A stretch of 5,593 bases of DNA from Acetobacteraceae bacterium (lineage in GTDB: Bacteria; Pseudomonadota; Alphaproteobacteria; Acetobacterales; Acetobacteraceae): assembly GCA_947462945.1 (NCBI GenBank), contig CANHTE010000127.1:1-5593 (forward strand), written 5' to 3'. The translations under genes and the position numbers were made by a program. The notes below the pieces were generated by a model. That model saw nothing but the letters and a program-made list of their open reading frames with translations, made no database searches and was not told where the DNA came from. Of this stretch, positions 1 to 5,593 are shown piece by piece. Within the stretch, counting starts at the first letter, position 1, and each line of letters starts with the position of its first letter.

Positions 1-1545
1 GAGGATGATTTCGACGCGGCGCCCGGCCAGCGCCTCGCGCCAGCCAACGACGACGCCCGTGAGGCCGGCGTCGAGGCCATAGGCCGGATAGGCGATGCGC
101 CCGATCTGGCCGATCTCGATCTGGCCGAGGTAGCGGTCGATGGTGACGGCCACTAGCCGCGGTCCGCGCTCGATCCAGTCGCGCCAGCGTGCAGCCCGCA
201 CCGCCGCCGTGGCCTCCGTCGCGTAGAGGCCGGGGAGTGTCAGGCTGCGCTGCTGGGCGACGCGGCTGGTGACCAGCGCGCTCTCCGCCCGAGCGATGGA
301 TTGCGCGGCCTCGAGCCGCTGGCGGTCGGCGGCCGGGACGCTGCCTGCCATGTTGGAGAGCGGCGACCAGTTGCGGCCCCAGCCAACCTCGACGACACGC
401 GGCGGCGGCTGAAAGGCGGCCGGCAGGGCGAGCGGACGGCACGCCACGATCCAGGGCGCTGGAATGTCGAATTGCGGCACCGTGTCGCGCGCCAGAGGGT
501 CGGAGAGCCGCAGGCGGCCGGTGCGGTCGCCGGCGAGAATGGCGCCGCACCCTGCCAGCACGGTCTCGGCGGCAGCCAGCGCGGTGGTCGGCGTCGCCGC
601 CTGGTAAAAGCCGATGGCCCCCGGCAGGTCGGCATCGGCCAGCGTCCATGCGTCGGCGTCGAATTCCGTGGCGCCAAAGCCTGGCCCGAGGGTCTGCAGC
701 AGCCGGCGCAGCACGCCGGCGGTGGTCTCGACATAGCCCTCGCCGGCGTCGCCGCGCAGGTCGCAGGTGACATCGCCGTCGGGGCTCGCGCCAATCTGGA
801 AGCACCCCTGCGCCGGCCAGTCGCGCGCCTGACCAACCGTCGGCGTGCCCACGACGAGGGTCTGGGCCACCCCGCGGATCCGCATCGCGTCATGGGCCTG
901 GACGGCGCGCCAGGAGGACTGCCAGGTGGGCAGCGCGCCAGCGCCGAGGTCGATATTCCCCAGAAAGACCGGTGCCGCGTTGAAAATGCGCCCGAGCGCA
1001 ACGGGCTTGGGTTTGCCCTTGAGGTCCGACCCGCCCTCGAGGCCGCCGGTGCCCTGGTAGAGGATGGGTTGCAGCGGCGTGTTCAGCCGGTCGGTGGCAT
1101 CGGCGAGCGCAATGCGGGCGCGCTGGCCGTCGGTGCGGTCCACCGCTGCGACGGTGCCCGCAAAGACCAGCCGGGCCTGGGCGAGCGGTGTGCCCACGTC
1201 GGAGGCGCGAGAATTTTTGACATCGGCCAGACGGACCGAGACGGCGCGGCCGGTGGCGGTGCCGTAGCGCGCGAGGTCGGCGGCGAAGCCATCGCCATCC
1301 CAAATCTCGATGGCGGCTGCGGCCAATGCGGCGCGCCCGCCCAGGCCCAGGGCGTCCACTGCGCTCTGCCCGATCTCGACATCGCCGAGCAGGCGCGGCG
1401 TCCAGGGCGTGCTGGCGGGTGTGTCGGCCGGCGCGCTGGCGTAGCCGGCCGAGGCGATGCGCAGCGTGCGGAGATTGCCTGAACTGGCAAGGGCGCTTGG
1501 CAGTGTCGCGGGGGCGAAGGCTGCGGCGGGGGCAAAGGCTTCCAT
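1..1545 (-). CDS. Large phage tail protein, probable tail-tip component (3' end outside window)
   Basis: From ATG 1545, 7 bases after AGGAGG, the minus strand stays open for 515 codons to base 1 with no stop, so the C-terminus is missing. Residues 1-50 are Ala/Pro-rich. Residues 51-150 look like a beta-rich module (LLGDVEIG, AAIEIWDGDGF, LVFAGTVAAVD, RARIALADATDRL). Residues 155-195 hold its most distinctive motif, PLQPILYQGTGGLEGG then LKGKPKPVALGRIFNAAPVF, a pattern I associate with large tail proteins of alphaproteobacterial prophages. Residues 275-350 (LAAAETVLAGCGAILAGDRT, then GRLRLSDP) resemble a hub-like repeat module. The visible end, GLDAGLTGVVVGWREALAGR then RVEIIL, looks like the closing strand pair of tail-tip proteins, so probably only a few residues are missing. 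Assignment to the tip rests on general resemblance and position after the tape measure and fibre; exact family unknown. Confidence 0.75.
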   Translation of the reverse strand, partial: MEAFAPAAAFAPATLPSALASSGNLRTLRIASAGYASAPADTPASTPWTPRLLGDVEIGQSAVDALGLGGRAALAAAAIEIWDGDGFAADLARYGTATGRAVSVRLADVKNSRASDVGTPLAQARLVFAGTVAAVDRTDGQRARIALADATDRLNTPLQPILYQGTGGLEGGSDLKGKPKPVALGRIFNAAPVFLGNIDLGAGALPTWQSSWRAVQAHDAMRIRGVAQTLVVGTPTVGQARDWPAQGCFQIGASPDGDVTCDLRGDAGEGYVETTAGVLRRLLQTLGPGFGATEFDADAWTLADADLPGAIGFYQAATPTTALAAAETVLAGCGAILAGDRTGRLRLSDPLARDTVPQFDIPAPWIVACRPLALPAAFQPPPRVVEVGWGRNWSPLSNMAGSVPAADRQRLEAAQSIARAESALVTSRVAQQRSLTLPGLYATEATAAVRAARWRDWIERGPRLVAVTIDRYLGQIEIGQIGRIAYPAYGLDAGLTGVVVGWREALAGRRVEIIL

Positions 1546-1552
1546 GGATCAG

Positions 1553-1558
1553 CCTCCT
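1553..1558 (-). promoter_or_regulatory. Strong ribosome binding site of the large tail gene
   Basis: A perfect AGGAGG on the minus strand stands 7 bases before the ATG at 1545. It is the best such site in the window and decides the start of the large gene that runs off the left edge. Confidence 0.85.
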
Positions 1559-1576
1559 GATTTCCGCTGCCTGACA

Positions 1577-1666
1577 TCAGCCGCCTTGGCCGCGGACTTC
1601 GATCTCGACGAGGATGATCACCGCGGCGGGCTGGCCACCGGGGGTGAGGATCGGGCGGGTGGGCAT
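1577..1666 (-). CDS. Possible 29-residue peptide gene
   Basis: A short frame from ATG 1666 to TGA 1579-1577 encodes MPTRPILTPGGQPAAVIILV followed by EIEVRGQGG. It occupies most of the 124-base gap between the 153-residue gene and the large tail gene. Its start lies three bases after the previous TGA, the same stop-NCC-ATG spacing as at the preceding junction, and it ends 31 bases before the next start. I see no clear ribosome site, so translation would depend on coupling to the upstream gene. The centre is hydrophobic (AAVIILV), and no family is recognised. It may instead be non-coding spacer; a short open frame is not rare at this GC content. Confidence 0.4.
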   Translation of the reverse strand: MPTRPILTPGGQPAAVIILVEIEVRGQGG

Positions 1667-1669
1667 GGA

Positions 1670-2131
1670 TCAAGCTGCCAGGATCGTGTCGGGGTCGAGC
1701 CCGAGTGCCGCCAGAAAGCCGCGCAACTGGACGTCGTCCGGCGCGATCGTCGATGCCGCCTCCCAGCGCTCGCGCAGCAGCAGCTCGGCATCCGTAAGCT
1801 CAGCGTCGGGGCGGCCGATCTTGAGGGCGGCGCGAGCGTCGCGCAGCTTGCCGGCAGCGCCGATGCGCTCGACCACGAGGAGCTTGGGGACCAGCACCGG
1901 CGGAGGAATGGCGGGTTCGGGCGGCGGGGGTGGCGGCAGTGGATCGACTATCGTCACCGCGTCCATGCCTCCAGCGCGGGCGATGGCCTCAATGAGCGGT
2001 GCCTCGACCGGCGCGGGGATACCGACGGAGCTGCGATGCGCCTCCAGGGCGGCGATGAAGTCGGTGACCCGCTGTTCCAGCGTGCCGGCAAAGCCGTCAT
2101 AGCCCGCGCGTGCGATCTCGATGCCTGGCAT
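1670..2131 (-). CDS. Small two-domain phage protein with polyproline linker, putative fibre accessory
   Basis: The protein has 153 residues, starts at ATG 2131 with AGGAG 8 bases upstream, and stops at TGA 1672-1670. Residues 1-62 are a mostly helical segment (MPGIEIARAGYDGF, then VTDFIAALE). Residues 64-78 are a polyproline linker, PLPPPPPPEPAIPPP. Residues 79-153 form an acidic helical domain: KLLVVERIGAAGKL, ERWEAASTIAPDDVQLRGFL, and GLDPDTILAA at the end. The pattern of a Trp, an acidic pair and a terminal Gly-Leu-Asp resembles small proteins that often follow fibre genes in prophages, but I cannot name a family. Its place three bases after a fibre gene suggests a chaperone or connector for the fibre; that is inference. 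A frame open on the opposite strand over this interval is judged a shadow. Confidence 0.75.
   Translation of the reverse strand: MPGIEIARAGYDGFAGTLEQRVTDFIAALEAHRSSVGIPAPVEAPLIEAIARAGGMDAVTIVDPLPPPPPPEPAIPPPVLVPKLLVVERIGAAGKLRDARAALKIGRPDAELTDAELLLRERWEAASTIAPDDVQLRGFLAALGLDPDTILAA
1898..1942 (-). other. Polyproline linker within the 153-residue protein
   Basis: Codons 64-78 encode ten or more prolines, including six in a row. Runs like this separate folded domains and usually need elongation factor P to be translated efficiently. Confidence 0.8.
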
Positions 2132-2134
2132 GGC

Positions 2135-3373
2135 TCAAACTCCTGCAAAGAGGGCGTAATTGCCGATCAGCGCCGGCGGCATATTGGCCGAGCCGCCCGC
2201 GCCGGCGGTCTGGATGCTGATCCCGGTGCCCGAGCCGCCAATACCGATGCCATGCGCATGATCGCCGACCCAGCCTATGAGGGCGCCTTGGTCGATGTAG
2301 GTGGTGTTTTCGGTGCGGATGAAGGGGCCAGCCCCCGAGGGCGGTCCTGGAAACCAATTCCCCGAATCACCGTCGAACGACGTCCCCACGCCAAAGGGCC
2401 AGGCCGTTCCATGATTGTGGGCGCCGGCATTGCCGGACCAGGCGCCATGGGCGTGCCAGGGATCGCCCACCCCATGGGCATGGGCCGGCATGCGCTCATC
2501 GCCGCCGCCCGCACCCAGGGTGCTGCCAGCGATGCCGCTATTGCCGGGGGTGACGCGGTTGGCGGCTGTGCCGCCGAGATTATCCCGCCCAAAGAGGGCG
2601 CGGCCGCGCAGGTCGGGCGTGCCAAAGGTGGAACTGCCATCGCCGGCGCCGTAGCTGGTGCCCAGCGCGGCAAAGAGCGCGGCAAAGGTAATGCGCGAGA
2701 GGTTCTGGCCGTTGGGCCAGACGCAGAGCGGCGGCAGCGAGGTGCTGGCGATCGGGATCAGCTCGCCCACGATGCGGCCGAAGTTCTGCGGCGCTGAGAG
2801 CAGCGCGGTCCAGCCCGTCCCGGTGTTGAACAGCTCCGCCGAGAAGCCCGGGTTCAGCGTCACGGTGGCGCCGCCATTGACGGTCTCGGTGCCGGCGGGA
2901 TCCACAGTCAGTTCGGCCGTGCCGCTGTTGCGCACCAGCACGCCCATCCCGGGCGGGACGATGGCGATGGTGGGCAGCGCGAGGATTGCGGGCGCCGCCC
3001 CAGTAAAGACCACAAGGTTACCGAGGTCGGCGAGGCTCAGCGTGGCGCCGGCGGCGAGCGGCAGCACCTCGCGCGCATTCGGCTCCAGCACCGCAAAGAC
3101 GTCCTTGGTGCCGGCGGGCAGGGCGACGGGGTTCCCGGCATTGCTGCTGGCGAGCACGGTCGCGCGCGTGAGCGCGCCGGGGCTACCGCCGTCGAATTGG
3201 CCATGGCCGATCTCGAAGCCGGTCGCCCAGGAGATGCAGTAGAGCACGCGCCGAGCCGAGCTCCCGAAGGTGCCCTGGAAGCCCCGCATCGCGGAGGGCG
3301 CGGCGTTGAGCGCAAGCGGCCCGGTGCCGGTGGTGTCGCTGGATTGCTGGGTGCGGTAGCCGAGGATGGGCAT
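2135..3373 (-). CDS. Tail fibre/tip protein with phage tail collar domain
   Basis: This 412-residue protein is probably a receptor-binding or tip fibre exposed at the tail end. Residues 1-97 resemble an N-terminal module common in phage fibres (TTGTGPLAL, LYCISWATGFEIGHG, LTRATVLASSNAG, PAGTKDVFAVL). Residues 110-192 form a predicted beta-rich module with the VRNSGTAELTVDP and GTETVNGGATVTL pattern. Residues 200-265 carry the tail collar signature: GELIPIAS, then GTSYGAGDGSSTFGTPDLRG. The rest is Gly-rich with four His-X-His pairs (298/300, 307/309, 319/321, 372/374) and ends NMPPALIGNYALFAGV, close to the NMPP-x-x-x-x-NY ending of many collar fibres. In T4 gp12 and gp37, His-X-His pairs bind metal along a trimeric needle; that role here is inference. 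The start is ATG 3373, 6 bases after GAGGA. The stop is TGA 2137-2135, with the next ATG three bases later, suggesting translational coupling. Confidence 0.88.
   Translation of the reverse strand: MPILGYRTQQSSDTTGTGPLALNAAPSAMRGFQGTFGSSARRVLYCISWATGFEIGHGQFDGGSPGALTRATVLASSNAGNPVALPAGTKDVFAVLEPNAREVLPLAAGATLSLADLGNLVVFTGAAPAILALPTIAIVPPGMGVLVRNSGTAELTVDPAGTETVNGGATVTLNPGFSAELFNTGTGWTALLSAPQNFGRIVGELIPIASTSLPPLCVWPNGQNLSRITFAALFAALGTSYGAGDGSSTFGTPDLRGRALFGRDNLGGTAANRVTPGNSGIAGSTLGAGGGDERMPAHAHGVGDPWHAHGAWSGNAGAHNHGTAWPFGVGTSFDGDSGNWFPGPPSGAGPFIRTENTTYIDQGALIGWVGDHAHGIGIGGSGTGISIQTAGAGGSANMPPALIGNYALFAGV
2140..2144 (-). promoter_or_regulatory. Ribosome binding site inside the end of the fibre gene
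   Basis: AGGAG on the minus strand lies 8 bases before the ATG at 2131, within the last codons of the collar-domain gene. Its position fixes the start of the 153-residue gene and implies that its translation is tied to that of the fibre gene. Confidence 0.75.
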
Positions 3374-3379
3374 CGTGGG

Positions 3380-3384
3380 TCCTC
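3380..3384 (-). promoter_or_regulatory. Ribosome binding site of the collar-domain fibre gene
   Basis: GAGGA read on the minus strand lies 6 bases before the ATG at 3373, inside the 18-base gap after the tape-measure stop. It supports ATG 3373 over the upstream alternative in another frame at 3386. Confidence 0.7.
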
Positions 3385-3391
3385 AAGAAGG

Positions 3392-5593
3392 TCAGGCGAC
3401 GCGGCGCAGCAGCGCCTCGTTCTGCGCTGTGAGGCGGCGCAGCTCGACGAGCAGGGTGCGGAGCACCTCCGTCTGCTGCTGACCGGCCGACAGGATTGCG
3501 AGCTCGACGCGGTCGGTGCCGGTGGCCTGCGCCTCGAGCAGGGCCGCGAGGTTCGCCGTGTCGGCACCGGGGACCGACTGGCGGATGGTGCTGGCGATAT
3601 CGGCGACCAGGCCGGCGTAGCGGTCGGAGGTGCCGAGGAAGTCGCGCGCGACCGGCAGCACGGCCTGGGCGAGGCGGGCGAAGTCGGCCACCTCCTCCTG
3701 GGTCGCGCCGTCGGCAAGGGTGCCGCGGGCCGTGTTCAGCGCCTGCAGCCCCGCGAAGTAGCGCGTCTCGGGGGCGAGGCCGCCCAGGTCGCCGAGGGTC
3801 AGCTGCTCCAGCAATCCGCGTGCGGAGGCCTGCCGGGCGCGCTCCTGCGCCAGCGCCTGCTGGTTGTACCGCTCGGCAATGGCGAGCCGCTCCCCGGCCA
3901 GCGTCTGCTCGAGGCGGGTGATGCGGTTCCAGTAATCGGCGGTGCCCTCCAGCCCGAGCTGGAACAGCGTCTCGCGGAGCTGGCGCACCTCCTCGCGCGC
4001 GGTGTTGTCAAAGGCCGTGAGATCGGCGCCGCGCTCGTCGCCGACGAGGCGTAGCCCGCGGGCGGAGAGGTTGGTGTCGATCGCCCCCAGCCGATTGGCG
4101 CGCTCCTCCTCCAGCCGCGCGATGCGCTCGGCGCGGCGGGCGTTGAGGTCAGCCTCCGACAGGCCGAGGTCGCGGGCGCGCGCCGTCGCCTCGTCGAAGG
4201 TCTTGTTCAGGTCCTCCAGCGCCTTGAGGAAGCTGCTGACGCGGTCGGGCTTGCTGAGCGTCTCGAAGATCCCGCGGACCCAGTCGACGGCGTTGAGCGC
4301 CTCCTCCAGCCCCGCGCCGCGGCCGCCCAGCGTGCCGAGGGCGGTCTGCACATTGGCGTTGCCGCTGCGCAGGCCGCGGGTGAGTGCCCCGCCATCGAGT
4401 TCGCGCGGGCTGCCACTGGCCTGGCCAAAGCCGAGGGCGCCGGTGATCCCCTCGAAGCGTAGGTCGCGCTCGCGGATGGCGGCGTTGATGCGGTCGAGCT
4501 GCTCCTGCACGGCGGTGCGCGAGCCGTCCTCGTCCCAGCGCTTGCCGCGGGCGGCGGTGATGGCGAGCTGGCCGGCCTCGTTGACGCCGTAGAAGACGTC
4601 GCCGCCGGCGCGCTGGGCCATGCCCTTTTTGGTCGGCCCGAACAGCGCGCCGCCGCCGCCGCCGATGGCGCCGCCGATCAGGCCGCCGATGAGTGTGCCG
4701 ATGCCGGGGATGATCGAGCCGATGGCGGCACCTGCCAGCGCGCCCGCGCCGGCGCCGATGGTGCCACCTGGGCCGACGGTGCCGCGCGTGCCGCCCACGA
4801 TGGAGGAGGTGAGCATCCCCGCCCCGAAGCCAGCACCGGCGCCACCCAGCAGGCTGCCCAGCGTGGTGCCCATGCCGGCGGTGCCGAGGCCTGAGGCGGG
4901 GAGCACGGGCCCGGCGACACCAGCCGGCAGGGCTGCGGTGGCGGCTGCGCCGGAGGAGGTGGTCCAGAGGGTGGTCCCGAGCAGCCCGCCGGAGCCGGTC
5001 AGGCCGAGCGAGGCACCAAGGCCCGAGAACATGCCTCCCGAGCCCGTCAGGCCGAGGCTCTCGCCCAGGCCCGAAAAAATCGAGGGGGCGGCGACGTTGG
5101 AGAGGCCGGATATTGCGCCTCCCGACGCCTCGTCGCCGCCGCCGGCGAAGGCGCCCGCCAGCGTCGGCCGCGTGGTGCCCAACACCGTGTTGGCCAGCGG
5201 ATTGACCAGCCCGAGCTTGGCGAGATCCGCGGCGGCGCTGACGAGCACCGACTTCGCCAGGCTGCCGAAGTCGAGCGCCGCCTTGCCGCCCGAGGTGAAG
5301 GCGCTGACCAGCCCCTGGCCGATCCGATCGAAGGCGGTCTCACCAATTCGGGCGAAGGCGTCGCGGGATTGCTGCTCGAAGCGTTCGACTGACGTCCGCG
5401 CGTCGTCCATCGCGCGCTCGCGGCTTCGGCGCGCCTCTGCCTCCCGGCGTTCCTGCTGCTCCCCCGCCCGCGTCAGCGCGGCCTGCACGGCGGCCGCGGG
5501 AAACACCGTCTGGCCGGCCGGGGCGCTCTCGTATTCCACCTCGCGCACCTGGCGCGCCGTCTCGCGCGCGGTGTCGCCCAGCCGCTTGAGGGC
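3392..5593 (-). CDS. Phage tail tape-measure protein, C-terminal part (5' end outside window)
   Basis: Tape-measure proteins fill the tail tube of siphophages, set its length and help the genome enter the cell. The frame is open from the first base of this strand (5593), giving 733 visible residues and a TGA at 3394-3392. A GTG at 5548 could start it, but it has no ribosome site and the frame continues upstream, so I treat the gene as 5'-partial. Counting from the window edge: residues 43-77 are a charged coiled coil; 75-140 resemble the lambda-type tape-measure C-terminal region (AFDRIGQGLVSAFTSGG, then DFGSLAKSVLVSAAADLAKL); 173-204 are a 16-residue tandem duplication; 240-319 are a Gly/Ala-rich, membrane-like glycine zipper; 458-595 are long Arg/Glu-rich helices, likely coiled coil; 696-733 form a final heptad-like helix ending LLRRVA. 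Homology is judged by eye. The next gene begins 18 bases downstream. Confidence 0.85.
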   Translation of the reverse strand, partial: ALKRLGDTARETARQVREVEYESAPAGQTVFPAAAVQAALTRAGEQQERREAEARRSRERAMDDARTSVERFEQQSRDAFARIGETAFDRIGQGLVSAFTSGGKAALDFGSLAKSVLVSAAADLAKLGLVNPLANTVLGTTRPTLAGAFAGGGDEASGGAISGLSNVAAPSIFSGLGESLGLTGSGGMFSGLGASLGLTGSGGLLGTTLWTTSSGAAATAALPAGVAGPVLPASGLGTAGMGTTLGSLLGGAGAGFGAGMLTSSIVGGTRGTVGPGGTIGAGAGALAGAAIGSIIPGIGTLIGGLIGGAIGGGGGALFGPTKKGMAQRAGGDVFYGVNEAGQLAITAARGKRWDEDGSRTAVQEQLDRINAAIRERDLRFEGITGALGFGQASGSPRELDGGALTRGLRSGNANVQTALGTLGGRGAGLEEALNAVDWVRGIFETLSKPDRVSSFLKALEDLNKTFDEATARARDLGLSEADLNARRAERIARLEEERANRLGAIDTNLSARGLRLVGDERGADLTAFDNTAREEVRQLRETLFQLGLEGTADYWNRITRLEQTLAGERLAIAERYNQQALAQERARQASARGLLEQLTLGDLGGLAPETRYFAGLQALNTARGTLADGATQEEVADFARLAQAVLPVARDFLGTSDRYAGLVADIASTIRQSVPGADTANLAALLEAQATGTDRVELAILSAGQQQTEVLRTLLVELRRLTAQNEALLRRVA
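4637..4768 (-). other. Glycine-zipper hydrophobic segment in the tape-measure protein
   Basis: This stretch encodes about 44 residues with Gly spaced every few positions among Ala, Ile and Leu (for example AIGSIIPGIGTLIGGLIGG), ending at ALFG just before a Lys-Lys pair. Such segments are frequent in tape-measure proteins. They are thought to insert in the inner membrane or help form a DNA channel on infection. The membrane role here is inference from composition. Confidence 0.6.
4982..5077 (-). repeat. Two-copy tandem repeat, 48 bp / 16 aa, in the tape-measure gene
   Basis: Two adjacent 48-base units (5077-5030 and 5029-4982) encode FSGLGESLGLTGSGGM and FSGLGASLGLTGSGGL. The peptides match at 14 of 16 positions, while the DNA, aligned by hand, matches at 35 of 48. 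Most DNA differences are therefore silent, so the duplication is not recent and the peptide has been held constant. Confidence 0.85.

Noticed and set aside
301..1482. 393-codon open frame on the plus strand
   Set aside because: It is antisense to the large tail gene, has Arg/Gly/Ala-rich low-complexity content, no ribosome site, and no recognisable domain; typical of high-GC shadow frames.
1546..1669. Promoter or terminator in the 124-base gap between genes
   Set aside because: I see no stem-loop with a T-run and no convincing -35/-10 pair; the only clear signal is the AGGAGG before 1545.
1083..1673. 196-codon minus-strand frame beginning near the end of the 153-residue gene
   Set aside because: It needs a TTG start, overlaps the well-supported ATG 1545 gene in another frame, and encodes a Pro/Arg/Ala-rich product typical of a shifted high-GC frame.
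1457..2797. 446-codon open frame on the plus strand
   Set aside because: It spans antisense across four minus-strand genes and their junctions. A real gene would not mirror unrelated neighbours, and the product lacks any domain pattern.
3197..4054. 285-codon open frame on the plus strand
   Set aside because: It is antisense to the fibre and tape-measure genes and crosses their junction; the sequence is low in complexity and the minus-strand reading gives clear tail domains.
5074..5079. Run of six T on the minus strand in the tape-measure gene, considered as a frameshift site
   Set aside because: The main frame stays open and coherent on both sides, and the known tail frameshift lies in the chaperone genes before the tape measure, outside this window.
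1..5593. Gene transfer agent cluster
   Set aside because: The usual GTA tail genes after the tape measure (small DUF2460 and DUF2163 types, NlpC/P60 peptidase, large host-specificity protein) are not seen in this order; a collar fibre follows instead.

Overview
The window is a single, tightly packed block of siphophage-type tail genes, all on the minus strand, so it is transcribed from base 5593 towards base 1. Base composition is very GC-rich, with strong G/C bias at third codon positions. Together with the protein style (Ala/Gly/Arg-rich, short well-formed Shine-Dalgarno sites) this points to a prophage or phage of a high-GC alphaproteobacterium, for example one of the Acetobacteraceae or Rhodobacterales. 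That host guess rests on composition and general resemblance only; no host gene, integrase or att site lies in the window.

Layout in transcription order: (1) 5593-3392, the 3' part of a tail tape-measure protein gene whose start lies outside the window; (2) 3373-2135, a tail-fibre/tip protein with a phage tail collar domain and a histidine-rich C-terminal end; (3) 2131-1670, a small two-part protein with a polyproline linker, probably a fibre-associated accessory protein; (4) 1666-1577, a possible 29-residue peptide gene; (5) 1545 to beyond base 1, a large tail (probably tail-tip) protein that runs off the window with no stop codon.

The genes sit 18, 3, 3 and 31 bases apart (the last two values count the tiny ORF). 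No promoter or terminator is visible between them, so they look like an internal part of one late tail operon. The presumed division of labour is: the tape measure sets tail length and helps DNA passage, the collar protein contacts the host surface, the small protein helps assemble or attach the fibre, and the large protein is part of the tail tip.

The large gene 1545-1 is easy to miss because it has no stop codon inside the window, while long open frames on the plus strand (301-1482, 1457-2797, 3197-4054) are antisense shadows caused by high GC. I see no RNA gene, CRISPR array, insertion sequence, or defence or metabolic system. The window is mostly an ordinary tail module; the noteworthy points are details within it.
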